Assembly (NCBI GenBank): GCA_902621305.1
Contig: CACNLM010000008.1
Location: forward strand, 1 to 64,000
Direction of reading: 5' to 3'
Length of the DNA stretch: 64,000 bases
DNA from: an uncultured Alphaproteobacteria bacterium
GTDB taxonomy: Bacteria > Pseudomonadota > Alphaproteobacteria > HIMB59 > GCA-002718135
Under the pieces are notes generated by a model. The model worked only from the letters and a program-made list of their open reading frames with translations. It did no database searches and was not told the DNA's origin. Below are positions 45,435 to 53,556 of the stretch, piece by piece. Position 1 is the first letter of the stretch, and every line of letters starts with the position of its first letter. The translations under genes were made by a program, and so were the position numbers.

Positions 45435-46559
45435 TTAAATTTTTAGTTTACTTATTTCTTCTTCAGTTAGTAAATCTGGTTGTTCAGGATTTGTAGTTAA
45501 AATATATGATCTTTTTTCCTCTGCAGATTTTATTATACCGTCCATTATTTCTAAAACATGAAGAGATAATTCAAGTGAACATCTTGCTTTACGATTTTTA
45601 GCAATTGAATCAATCATTTCTGAAAGACCAATACCTCTATAATTTGCTTTTTTATTACCTTCTCCATCACTTTTATTAGGAATACCTAACAACATATTAT
45701 CATTATTAATTGTTTCCCAATCACTATCTTTTTGAGAAATGAGTAAATCACCACTAAAAAAATTGGGGTCAGGCACAATCATACTTCCATCTAATCCATA
45801 AAGCTCGATTGTCGAGTGCTTATTTTTCCAAACATCCCAAGTACAAAAAAACTGGATTTTAGCGTTATTTGTAAATTCTAACGAGCCCATTAATGTTGTT
45901 GGTGTTTCAACTTTAATTTTATCTCCATATCTAGGTTGACTAGTTATTGTTCTCTCATTTGTAGCAGTTCCACTGATTGCATTTATTCGTTTAACTGGTC
46001 CAATTAAGTTAACTAATTGAGTAATATAATAAACACCAACATCAAAAACTGGTCCAGCACCAGGTTTAAAGAAAAAATCTGGATTAGGGTGCCAATGCTC
46101 CATCCCATGTGACATTAAATTAAATGTACCAAGAACAATTTTACCTATCCTATTGTCTTCAATTAATTTTCTAGCTTTTTGTCCTGAAGCTCCTAAAAAT
46201 GTATCGGGTGCGCATCCAACATATAAACCCTTTTCATTTGCTAATTTTTGTATTTCTAAACCTTCTTGAAAATTCATTGCTAGAGGTTTTTCACTAAAAC
46301 AGTGTTTTCCATTAAGTAATGATTTTGTAATAATTTCTTTATGCGCGGCAGGAATTGTTAGATTAATAATTAAATCAATTTCATTATTTTCTAAAATTTC
46401 CTTAACTGATAATGCCTTAACATTATATTTTGATGCAGCATTAGATGCAGCTTCTTTGTATATATCAGCACATGCAATTATTTTAAAATTATTGTATATT
46501 TTTTGACACTCAAAATAAGTTTCAGAAATATTTCCACAGCCAACAATTCCAATATTCAT
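45435..46559 (-). CDS. Gfo/Idh/MocA family sugar dehydrogenase
   Basis: NAD(P)-dependent oxidoreductase acting on sugars or inositols. The 374-residue protein has the N-terminal Rossmann fold IGIVGCGNIS, the EKP motif with the catalytic Lys (CFSEKPLAMN, near residue 95), and a C-terminal alpha/beta domain with PGAGPVFDVGVYYITQLVNLIG, where the Asp and His/Tyr of the active site usually lie. Its ATG overlaps the isomerase stop (TAATG). By analogy with YcjS of E. coli it could be a glucoside 3-dehydrogenase; this is inference from gene company. Confidence 0.88.
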   Translation of the reverse strand: MNIGIVGCGNISETYFECQKIYNNFKIIACADIYKEAASNAASKYNVKALSVKEILENNEIDLIINLTIPAAHKEIITKSLLNGKHCFSEKPLAMNFQEGLEIQKLANEKGLYVGCAPDTFLGASGQKARKLIEDNRIGKIVLGTFNLMSHGMEHWHPNPDFFFKPGAGPVFDVGVYYITQLVNLIGPVKRINAISGTATNERTITSQPRYGDKIKVETPTTLMGSLEFTNNAKIQFFCTWDVWKNKHSTIELYGLDGSMIVPDPNFFSGDLLISQKDSDWETINNDNMLLGIPNKSDGEGNKKANYRGIGLSEMIDSIAKNRKARCSLELSLHVLEIMDGIIKSAEEKRSYILTTNPEQPDLLTEEEISKLKI

Positions 46560-47332
46560 TAAATTGTTTCTAAATATTCTAAAGATTTGGTTGTGTATTC
46601 TTTATAATCTTTTGGATCATCATGTTCTAAGACAAAAACTTCGCATGGTGTTTTTTTAACTTCCCCAATAAGCTTAGGCCAATCTATAAAACCTTCTCCT
46701 ACTGCAGATTGCTCACTATGATCTAAAAGATTTTTTGTTTCATCAAAAAAATCTTTCAAGTGACAGCCAATAATTTTATTTTTATATTTTTCTATCCATT
46801 CAAGTGGATCTGCTTTTCCAGCAACTGCCCACCCAAGATCAAGTTCCATTTTTAGATTTTCATTTTGATCCATCATACATTCTATTGGAAGCTTACCACT
46901 AGGAAGGGGTCTAAATTCAAATGAATGATTATGATAACCTAGTGTTAGGCCATTATCTTCATACGTTTTGACATATGATGAGAGATCTTTACCAAAGTTA
47001 TTCCAAGTGTCTTCATCAAGATCAAAATTTGATGCAAAGTCTTTACTAAATTTTTCAGGCACGGAAGGTACTATCGCATGCTTAATATTTAGATATTTCA
47101 TCCTTCTAATAGTTTCTTCTGTATTTGTAATTGCTTGAAAACTTATGTGAGAAGATTTTATAGAAATGCCATTTTCATCCATCATTGATTTAAATTTATC
47201 TAAATCAATTTTATCTAAATCAAAGAGTTCTATATTTTCTATCCCAGAGTCAGATAAGAATTTAAATATTGGTTCGTAAGGTTGAAATTTTCTTGTTGTG
47301 TACAACTGCATTGTTACTTCGTTTCTGTTCAT
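46559..47332 (-). CDS. TIM-barrel sugar isomerase/epimerase (YcjR/IolE-like)
   Basis: A 257-residue xylose-isomerase-like TIM barrel (AP-endonuclease 2 superfamily). Likely metal ligands and acid/base groups are in GYHNHSFEF, ELDLGWA, GCHLKDF and VLEHDDP. Members of this family isomerise or epimerise free or keto sugars, and some cleave 3-keto glycosides. It sits between the importer ATPase and a Gfo/Idh dehydrogenase with TAATG overlaps at both ends, so the three are produced together. The precise reaction cannot be told from sequence. Confidence 0.82.
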   Translation of the reverse strand: MNRNEVTMQLYTTRKFQPYEPIFKFLSDSGIENIELFDLDKIDLDKFKSMMDENGISIKSSHISFQAITNTEETIRRMKYLNIKHAIVPSVPEKFSKDFASNFDLDEDTWNNFGKDLSSYVKTYEDNGLTLGYHNHSFEFRPLPSGKLPIECMMDQNENLKMELDLGWAVAGKADPLEWIEKYKNKIIGCHLKDFFDETKNLLDHSEQSAVGEGFIDWPKLIGEVKKTPCEVFVLEHDDPKDYKEYTTKSLEYLETI

Positions 47333-48405
47333 TAAATTCTCTCCTCTGATTTGCTGTCAAATATTGAAGATTTATTTATATCAAATGAAATGTTTATTTC
47401 ATCATTTAAATTAAAATTCGAACTTCCTTCTAGCCTAATAGATATTGGATTACCTTCAACACTAGTCCACACAAGAGTATCTGCCCCCATAGGTTCCACT
47501 AATTCAACTTTACATTGAATAGAATTTTCATTTTTCTCTATGTTTATATTTTCAGGTCTTATTCCAAAGACAACCCCTTGATCATTCATCAAATTATTTA
47601 TATTTTCATATTTAGAAATATCAATTTGCTTTTTGCCAACAATTATTTTTTTATTTGATTTGTCATAGCTGGCTTTTAAAAAATTCATACTAGGAGATCC
47701 AATAAAACCAGCAACAAATAAATTAGCAGGTTTGTTATAAATTTGCTTAGGAGTATCTAATTGTTGTATTAATCCATCTTTCATCACTGATATACGATCA
47801 GCAAGAGTCATGGCTTCTATCTGATCATGAGTAACATAAATCATTGTATTTGATAAATCTCTATGAAGTTTTTTAATTTCATAGCGTAGTTCAGCTCTTA
47901 ATTTTGCATCAAGGTTACTTAAAGGTTCATCAAATAAAAAAACTTTTGCATCTCTAACTAAAGCTCTACCAATAGCAACACGTTGCCTTTGACCTCCAGA
48001 GAGTTGAGAAGGTTTTCTTTTAAGTAATTCATTTATTTGTAGGAGATTTGCCGCTTTATCAATTTTTTCATTAATTATATTCTTTGGCGTATTCATCATT
48101 CTTAGTCCAAATGATAAATTTTTCTCAACCGTCATACTTGGATATAATGCATAGGATTGGAATACCATTCCTATATGCCTATCTTTTGGTTCTTTCCATG
48201 TAACGTTGTCATCTTCAATCCAAATCTGTCCATCAGTTAAATCTAGAAGTCCTGCAATACAATTTAAAAGAGTTGTTTTTCCACAACCTGAAGGGCCAAG
48301 TAAAACCATAAATTCACCCTCTCTTATATCAAGGCTTAAATCTTTTAGAATTTCAGTTTTACCATAACTGAATGAGATATTTTTTACTTCTACATTATTT
48401 TTCAT
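47332..48405 (-). CDS. Sugar ABC transporter ATPase (MalK/UgpC type)
   Basis: Energises CUT1-type carbohydrate importers. The 357-residue protein has Walker A GPSGCGKTT, Q-loop MVFQSYALYP, signature LSGGQRQRVAIGRAL, Walker B FLFDEPLSNLD, switch His in VTHDQIEAM, and a C-terminal TOBE/OB regulatory domain (about 235-357). It is the only CUT1 ATPase in the window although two binding proteins and three permease polypeptides are present, so it probably serves both systems, as known for MsmK-type ATPases. Confidence 0.95.
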   Translation of the reverse strand: MKNNVEVKNISFSYGKTEILKDLSLDIREGEFMVLLGPSGCGKTTLLNCIAGLLDLTDGQIWIEDDNVTWKEPKDRHIGMVFQSYALYPSMTVEKNLSFGLRMMNTPKNIINEKIDKAANLLQINELLKRKPSQLSGGQRQRVAIGRALVRDAKVFLFDEPLSNLDAKLRAELRYEIKKLHRDLSNTMIYVTHDQIEAMTLADRISVMKDGLIQQLDTPKQIYNKPANLFVAGFIGSPSMNFLKASYDKSNKKIIVGKKQIDISKYENINNLMNDQGVVFGIRPENINIEKNENSIQCKVELVEPMGADTLVWTSVEGNPISIRLEGSSNFNLNDEINISFDINKSSIFDSKSEERI

Positions 48406-48407
48406 TA

Positions 48408-49289
48408 TTACCCCTTAATTGCTCCAGCTGCTATTCCTCTTACAAACCATCTTCCTGATATAAAATAAACAAAAAGTGGAACAAGTGATGTTAAAATAGT
48501 TGCAGACATATCTACATTATATTCTGCAACCCCATAATCAACTTGCACTATGTTATTTAATTGAACTGTCATAGGTTGGTTGTCCCTACCTGCAAAAACT
48601 AATCCTAGAAGAAAATCATTCCAAATTCCAGTAACTTGAAGAATGACAGCTACAATAGTTATAGGGGCAGACATTGGGATAATAACATATAAAAATATTT
48701 TTATAAAATTACCTCCATCAATTCTTGCGGCTTTAAAAAGATCTATTGGTAAACTGGCATAAAAATTCCTAAAAATTAGTGTTAGTATAGGCATACCAAA
48801 TATTGTATGAACTAAAATTATCCCAGGAAGAGTTGAATAAATACCTAAAGCGTCTTCGATTTTTAATAAAGGGTAAACCATTACCTGATATGGAATAAAT
48901 GCACCAAACAAACAAAGTCCAAAAAATAAATATGCTCCTTTAAAACGCCAAAAAGCAAGAGCATACCCATTTAGTGCACTTAGACCAACAGACACAATAA
49001 CACTCGGGACAGTAATTTTTACAGAATTAAAAAAACCTGGTTTTAAACCTTCACAAACAAAGCCAGTACAGGCCTGGGACCATGCTTTAGGCCAAGAATA
49101 AAAACTTAGTTCTTTTGGTAGATTTAAAATATTAGCAGCTCTAATTTCATCCATATCTTTAAGTGAAGTTATAATCATTACATAAAGAGGCATTAAAAAA
49201 AATATCGCACATACAAAAATAAAACAATACAATCCAATTCTTCCTATGGTTAGATGTTTTGGACGTGGGCCTGTAGGTATTGATCTCAT
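48408..49289 (-). CDS. Sugar ABC transporter permease (MalG/GtsC type)
   Basis: Inner-membrane permease of 293 residues with six helices. The coupling EAA loop reads PIDLFKAARIDGGNFIKIFLYVIIP and the C-terminus is GIAAGAIKG, the typical MalG-type ending. The N-terminal LTIGRIGLYCFIFVCAIFFLMPLYVMIITSLK resembles glucose/mannose permeases. It overlaps the other permease by one base. Confidence 0.94.
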   Translation of the reverse strand: MRSIPTGPRPKHLTIGRIGLYCFIFVCAIFFLMPLYVMIITSLKDMDEIRAANILNLPKELSFYSWPKAWSQACTGFVCEGLKPGFFNSVKITVPSVIVSVGLSALNGYALAFWRFKGAYLFFGLCLFGAFIPYQVMVYPLLKIEDALGIYSTLPGIILVHTIFGMPILTLIFRNFYASLPIDLFKAARIDGGNFIKIFLYVIIPMSAPITIVAVILQVTGIWNDFLLGLVFAGRDNQPMTVQLNNIVQVDYGVAEYNVDMSATILTSLVPLFVYFISGRWFVRGIAAGAIKG

Positions 49290-50170
49290 TAATTGGCCGC
49301 GTATTTATTTCTTATATAAAACTCATAAAATGCCCATGGAGCAAGAATACAAACAACTGAAATGAACATTATAATTGATGCAGCAAAAGCTTGTCCCAAA
49401 TTCGCCCGTTGGAAAAAGTTTTCCATTACATACATTGCGGGTGTGGTTGTTGCATAACCTGGCCCACCAGATGTTAAAGCTAAAATTAAATCGTAAACTT
49501 TTACAACTCCTGCTGCTATTAAGACTATAGCAGTTACAACCATTGGTCGTAACATTGGAAGAATAACAAATAAGTATGATTTCCATTTAGCAACACCTTC
49601 GATACTAAGAGACTTCCAAATGTCTTCATCAATTCCTCTTAACCCTGCTAACATTAATACCATTACAAAACCTGCACCTTGCCAAACAGCAGCAATACAA
49701 ACAGCATAAATAGCAAGGTCTCTATTTACTAACCAATCAAGCTGGAACCAAGAGAATCCCCACATGTGCATTGAGTTTTCCAATCCAAATGTAGGATTCA
49801 ACACCCATTTCCAAACTAAACCAGTAACAACAAAAGACATTGCATATGGATAAAGGAAAATAGTTCTAAATAAACTTTCTCCTCTAATTTTTTGGTCTAT
49901 TAAAACAGCAAGTAAAAAACCAATGATTAGACATCCAATTGTGAATACAAAACCGTAGATAAAAATATTTTCAACTGCAACATCCCATTTTCTTTGTTTA
50001 AATAATCTTTCATATTGATCGAAACCTACAAAATTTGTAACAGGTATTAATTTTGAATTAGTAAGGGAATAAATAAATGAGTAAATTATACATCCAATGA
50101 AAACAGTTAATGATATTATTATCATTGGAAGTAATGCTATTATTGAAGCAATGTTTCTAAATTTAGACAT
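49289..50170 (-). CDS. Sugar ABC transporter permease (MalF/GtsB type)
   Basis: The partner permease, 293 residues with six helices (an insertion-free MalF type). The EAA loop, IDEDIWKSLSIEGVAKWKSYLFVILP, has SLS in place of EAA, as seen in glucose/mannose systems. The start lies after a 53-nt gap carrying a hairpin that separates it from the binding-protein gene. Confidence 0.93.
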   Translation of the reverse strand: MSKFRNIASIIALLPMIIISLTVFIGCIIYSFIYSLTNSKLIPVTNFVGFDQYERLFKQRKWDVAVENIFIYGFVFTIGCLIIGFLLAVLIDQKIRGESLFRTIFLYPYAMSFVVTGLVWKWVLNPTFGLENSMHMWGFSWFQLDWLVNRDLAIYAVCIAAVWQGAGFVMVLMLAGLRGIDEDIWKSLSIEGVAKWKSYLFVILPMLRPMVVTAIVLIAAGVVKVYDLILALTSGGPGYATTTPAMYVMENFFQRANLGQAFAASIIMFISVVCILAPWAFYEFYIRNKYAAN

Positions 50171-50186
50171 TTAATTTAAAATAAAG

Positions 50187-50210
50187 TTAGGGCAGGATTT
50201 CCTGCCCTAA
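50187..50210. terminator. Hairpin between binding-protein and permease genes (importer 1)
   Basis: TTAGGGCAGGA pairs with TCCTGCCCTAA (11 bp, with a 2- to 4-nt loop). It lies 14 nt downstream of the binding-protein stop. There is no strong T-run, so it is more likely a message-stabilising or partial-termination element that keeps the binding protein in excess over the permeases. Confidence 0.75.
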
Positions 50211-50223
50211 TTTATATATTATA

Positions 50224-51468
50224 TTATAGACCGCTTGTTAAAACGCCTTCTAGGTCGTCCATTACTTGCGCAACTGTGTAATTAGGATCATTTCTAAATT
50301 CAGAAATAATATCATCCCAAGCGTTAGTGAATGCTGGAGTGTTCCAATCATCACTTTCTCTCATGATTGCATCAGGATTTTGAATTAAATCTAAACCCAT
50401 TTGCATACAAGCGTCAGCAGCTGAAGTATCAACGTCAAGTCTCATTGGAAGAGATCCTTTAGCATTGTTAAACTTAGCTTGTACAGTTGGATTTACCATC
50501 ATACTAGCCATTGCAAGTTGAACATCTTTTACTTTTGGATCATCATTTTTAGGAAAAACAAACACGTCACCACCAAGGGCTACATATTTTTCTTTTCCTG
50601 GAATTATACAAGAATAATCAACCATTGCCTCTTTTCCAGCAACAGCAAATTCACCTCTTGCCCAGTCACCCATGACTTGCATTGCAGCTTTACCTTCGAT
50701 GACCATTGCAGTAGTATCATTCCACAATCTTCCTGGAGAACCCTCATCAGTAAATGCATTAAGTTCTCTATAAGTATTTAACACATCTGCAAATCTTCCA
50801 TCTCTTAGAGTATCAACATCTTTATCTCTAAATATTTTTTGCATGTGAGGAAAACCTAGAATTGAAGATGATACAACTCCAAACATTCCAGACTCTTGCC
50901 ATGTTTGTCCACCAAGAGCTAAAGGAATAATTCCTGCTTCTTGTATTTTTGGTGCACCGGCTAAAAATTCTTCAAATGTTTGTGGAACTGGAAGACCAAC
51001 TTGTTTATATACATCGTTGTTAATCCACATCCATTGCCAACTGTGAATGTTTACTGGTACACAATAAAATTCACCTTCAAATTCGCACGTTTCGATTAGT
51101 TCAGGTGGATAAATAAAATCTCTCCAACCTTCTGCAGATGCAACTTCTTCAAGTGATTGAAGTAAGCCCTGCTCAACTAAGTCTACAAATTGTTTTGAAA
51201 TATTAAACTGTGCTGCAGTTGGAGGATTTCCTCCAATAATTCTGTTTACAGTTGTTCCTCTTGCATTGTCTCCACCAGTAATAGCAGTATCAATCCAAGT
51301 ATTACCCATCTCTTGCCAAGCTTCTGCAAATTGAGAGATAGCAGCTTGTTCTCCACCAGATGTCCACCAGTGAATAACTTCAGCTTCCATATGCCCTGCA
51401 GCTTTAGAAACATTAGTAAAAGATAGAGGTAAAAATAAAGTTAAAAGTATTGAAAAAAATTTTTTCAT
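50224..51468 (-). CDS. Sugar ABC transporter substrate-binding protein (glucose/mannose-like)
   Basis: Periplasmic CUT1 binding protein, 414 residues, with a signal peptide cleaved near NVSKAAGHM. The mature start EVIHWWTSGGEQAAISQFAEAW closely resembles GtsA-type glucose/mannose-binding proteins, and several aromatic residues follow (NIHSWQWMWINN) that would stack on a sugar ring. A strong ribosome site (GGGAGG, 4 nt from the ATG) fits a highly made protein. An isolated TTGACT in the 88-nt upstream gap could be a -35, but I see no convincing -10. First gene of the importer/beta-glucosidase unit. Confidence 0.93.
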   Translation of the reverse strand: MKKFFSILLTLFLPLSFTNVSKAAGHMEAEVIHWWTSGGEQAAISQFAEAWQEMGNTWIDTAITGGDNARGTTVNRIIGGNPPTAAQFNISKQFVDLVEQGLLQSLEEVASAEGWRDFIYPPELIETCEFEGEFYCVPVNIHSWQWMWINNDVYKQVGLPVPQTFEEFLAGAPKIQEAGIIPLALGGQTWQESGMFGVVSSSILGFPHMQKIFRDKDVDTLRDGRFADVLNTYRELNAFTDEGSPGRLWNDTTAMVIEGKAAMQVMGDWARGEFAVAGKEAMVDYSCIIPGKEKYVALGGDVFVFPKNDDPKVKDVQLAMASMMVNPTVQAKFNNAKGSLPMRLDVDTSAADACMQMGLDLIQNPDAIMRESDDWNTPAFTNAWDDIISEFRNDPNYTVAQVMDDLEGVLTSGL

Positions 51469-51556
51469 TTTTCCTCCCTTTGATTAATTAATAAAGAACA
51501 ATGAATATCTCAGTAATAAAGTCAACCAGTTAAATTAACGCAATTTGATAGTAATA

Positions 51557-52510
51557 TTAGAGAAGGTTCAACCAATTAATTTCTTCTTGGCTCAGTTCAA
51601 TATCAAGACAAGGGAGGGTTGTATCTAACTCTTTTACAGATCTAGGGCCAATTAATGCAAAAGAAGGAAAAGACTGGTTTATGGTCCAGCTTGCTGCAAT
51701 ATTATGAGCAGAACAGCCTTTTTTATCAGCTAACTCCATAGCTCTTTTTTTTCTTTCTCTATTATCTTCACTATCATAGCAACTAATAGGACCGCTTGAG
51801 TTCTCCCCTGGTGCTCGGTATGTCTCCGCCTTAGTAATTTTATCTTCAATCTCTTGCGTTATATTATCAGGTAAAAAATAACCTCTTGCTTGACTAGACC
51901 AAGACATATGAGATTTTTGTGAAGAATTTAGGTATGCCAATATCTCTTCAGTATTAGATGATAAGCAACCATTCCAAAGAGGCTTAATCATTTTAGCAAG
52001 TGCTAAATTATTATTTAAAATTGACATTTCTTGTTTATTATTTTTTTCTGCCCATTCATTTGCTTCTTTAAATCTTTGTATTGTCCAATTTGAACCACCA
52101 AATATTTTAATTCTACCTTTTTCTTTTTCCTCATTCAAAACATCCATGAATTCATCAATTGGATAATCAGTATTATCTCGGTGCATGATATAAATATCAA
52201 CATAATCTGTTTTCATTCGTTCAAGAGAGATAGTTAATTGCTTTGAAATTGCTTCAGGATTACATTCAGGTGAATGCGCACCTTTGCCAAGTATTAAAAC
52301 ATCTTGTCTATTATTATTTTTTAACCATTCGCCAAAAACTTTTTCATGATTACCACCCCCATAAATAAATGCAGTATCAAATATATTGCCACCAACTTCA
52401 ATCCAATGATCCCATAACTTTGAAGCCTCATTGATATCGTCTTGGTTATCACATCCCATAACAAGTTTAGAAATGTCTTTATTTATTCCTTCTATTCTAC
52501 CGTATTTCAT
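51557..52510 (-). CDS. Aldo/keto reductase
   Basis: NADPH-dependent oxidoreductase with a TIM barrel. The 317-residue protein carries the AKR tetrad: Asp and Tyr in NIFDTAFIYGGG, Lys in LILGKGAHS, His in DIYIMHRDN, plus the C-terminal LIGPRSVKELDTTL for NADP binding. It probably reduces or oxidises a sugar or keto sugar. Overlaps the upstream Gfo/Idh gene by 4 nt (ATGA) and precedes the glucose-like importer by 88 nt. Confidence 0.9.
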   Translation of the reverse strand: MKYGRIEGINKDISKLVMGCDNQDDINEASKLWDHWIEVGGNIFDTAFIYGGGNHEKVFGEWLKNNNRQDVLILGKGAHSPECNPEAISKQLTISLERMKTDYVDIYIMHRDNTDYPIDEFMDVLNEEKEKGRIKIFGGSNWTIQRFKEANEWAEKNNKQEMSILNNNLALAKMIKPLWNGCLSSNTEEILAYLNSSQKSHMSWSSQARGYFLPDNITQEIEDKITKAETYRAPGENSSGPISCYDSEDNRERKKRAMELADKKGCSAHNIAASWTINQSFPSFALIGPRSVKELDTTLPCLDIELSQEEINWLNLL

Positions 52511-53550
52511 ATATCATCCTGTGGTAATTTATAATTTACTTTTTCTCTCCATGCATCAAGAGCTTGAAGATTACCTAATGTATCTTCCCAAGTCATTGCT
52601 GGATGAGGTGGTTGTGTTTTTTCCTTTGCAATACACTGGCTTGCAAGTTCTCCTTCAAAGAAAAATAAATGTTCTGGTCCTTTAACATCAATTACTTCTT
52701 CATTGCCATTTTTATTAATAATGATTTTTGCATGATAAGGACCTCCATCTCTTCCTGGCATCCATGGATTAGGTAATTCGATAGTACCTTTAGAACCTGT
52801 GATAACAGCATTATTTTTCATACTTTCTCTAACTGCAGTTGAAACTTTTGCTTTAATTCCATTTTTAAATTCTAGATTAGCATGAGCAACTTCATCAACA
52901 CCTGTTTCCCCTATTCTTGCTTCAGCATCAATAAATTTAGGTTCTAAGAATTTTTCACCAGTTGCTACTCCTGCAATTAGTCTAGAAAATGAAATAGGAT
53001 ATAAACCTACATCAAGAATACCTCCTCCTGCTAAACTTTTATTAAATAATCTGTGATCAGGAATTGTTTTACCCACATCAAAACCAAAAGAGGCTTCAAT
53101 AGATGTTATATCACCTACAGTTTTATTTTTAATTACTTCTAAAAGTTTTGGAATTTGCGGATGACAACGATACATAAAGCCTTCCATGTAAAAAACTCCA
53201 GCTTCTTTTACTGCCTCGATTATTTTTTTACCTTCTTTTAAATTAACAGCGCCTGGTTTTTCACAAAGAACATGCTTTCCTTTACCTGCAGCTTTTATAG
53301 TCCATTCAGCATGTAAAGTATGTGGTGTTGAAATATAAATAGCATCTATATGTTCTGAATTTATAATATCATCATAATTAGCATATCTAAAATCAGGATG
53401 AATATTATATTTATCACCAAAGTTTTTTCGACGATCATCATTTTTACTTGCTATACTTACTAGCTGCCCAGAATAAGAATCTTTTAATCCATCAGCAAAA
53501 GCATTTGCTATACTTCCAGGGCCAATTATACCCCATTTTATTTTTTCCAT
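52507..53550 (-). CDS. Gfo/Idh/MocA family dehydrogenase
   Basis: A second member of the family, 347 residues. It has the NAD site WGIIGPGSIANAF, catalytic Lys in LCEKPGAVN (near residue 97), then GFMYRCHPQ and the active-site block LAGGGILDVGLYPISFSRL. It resembles the glucose-fructose oxidoreductase/trans-dihydrodiol dehydrogenase branch and is not close to the other Gfo/Idh gene at 45435. It follows the fused permease by 6 nt and overlaps the AKR, suggesting sugar oxidation coupled to uptake. Confidence 0.9.
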   Translation of the reverse strand: MEKIKWGIIGPGSIANAFADGLKDSYSGQLVSIASKNDDRRKNFGDKYNIHPDFRYANYDDIINSEHIDAIYISTPHTLHAEWTIKAAGKGKHVLCEKPGAVNLKEGKKIIEAVKEAGVFYMEGFMYRCHPQIPKLLEVIKNKTVGDITSIEASFGFDVGKTIPDHRLFNKSLAGGGILDVGLYPISFSRLIAGVATGEKFLEPKFIDAEARIGETGVDEVAHANLEFKNGIKAKVSTAVRESMKNNAVITGSKGTIELPNPWMPGRDGGPYHAKIIINKNGNEEVIDVKGPEHLFFFEGELASQCIAKEKTQPPHPAMTWEDTLGNLQALDAWREKVNYKLPQDDI

Positions 53551-53556
53551 TTTATT

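Noticed and set aside
51469-51556. Full promoter ahead of the glucose-like binding protein
   Set aside because: Only a TTGACT resembles a -35; no -10 at acceptable spacing was found, so it is mentioned but not listed as a promoter.
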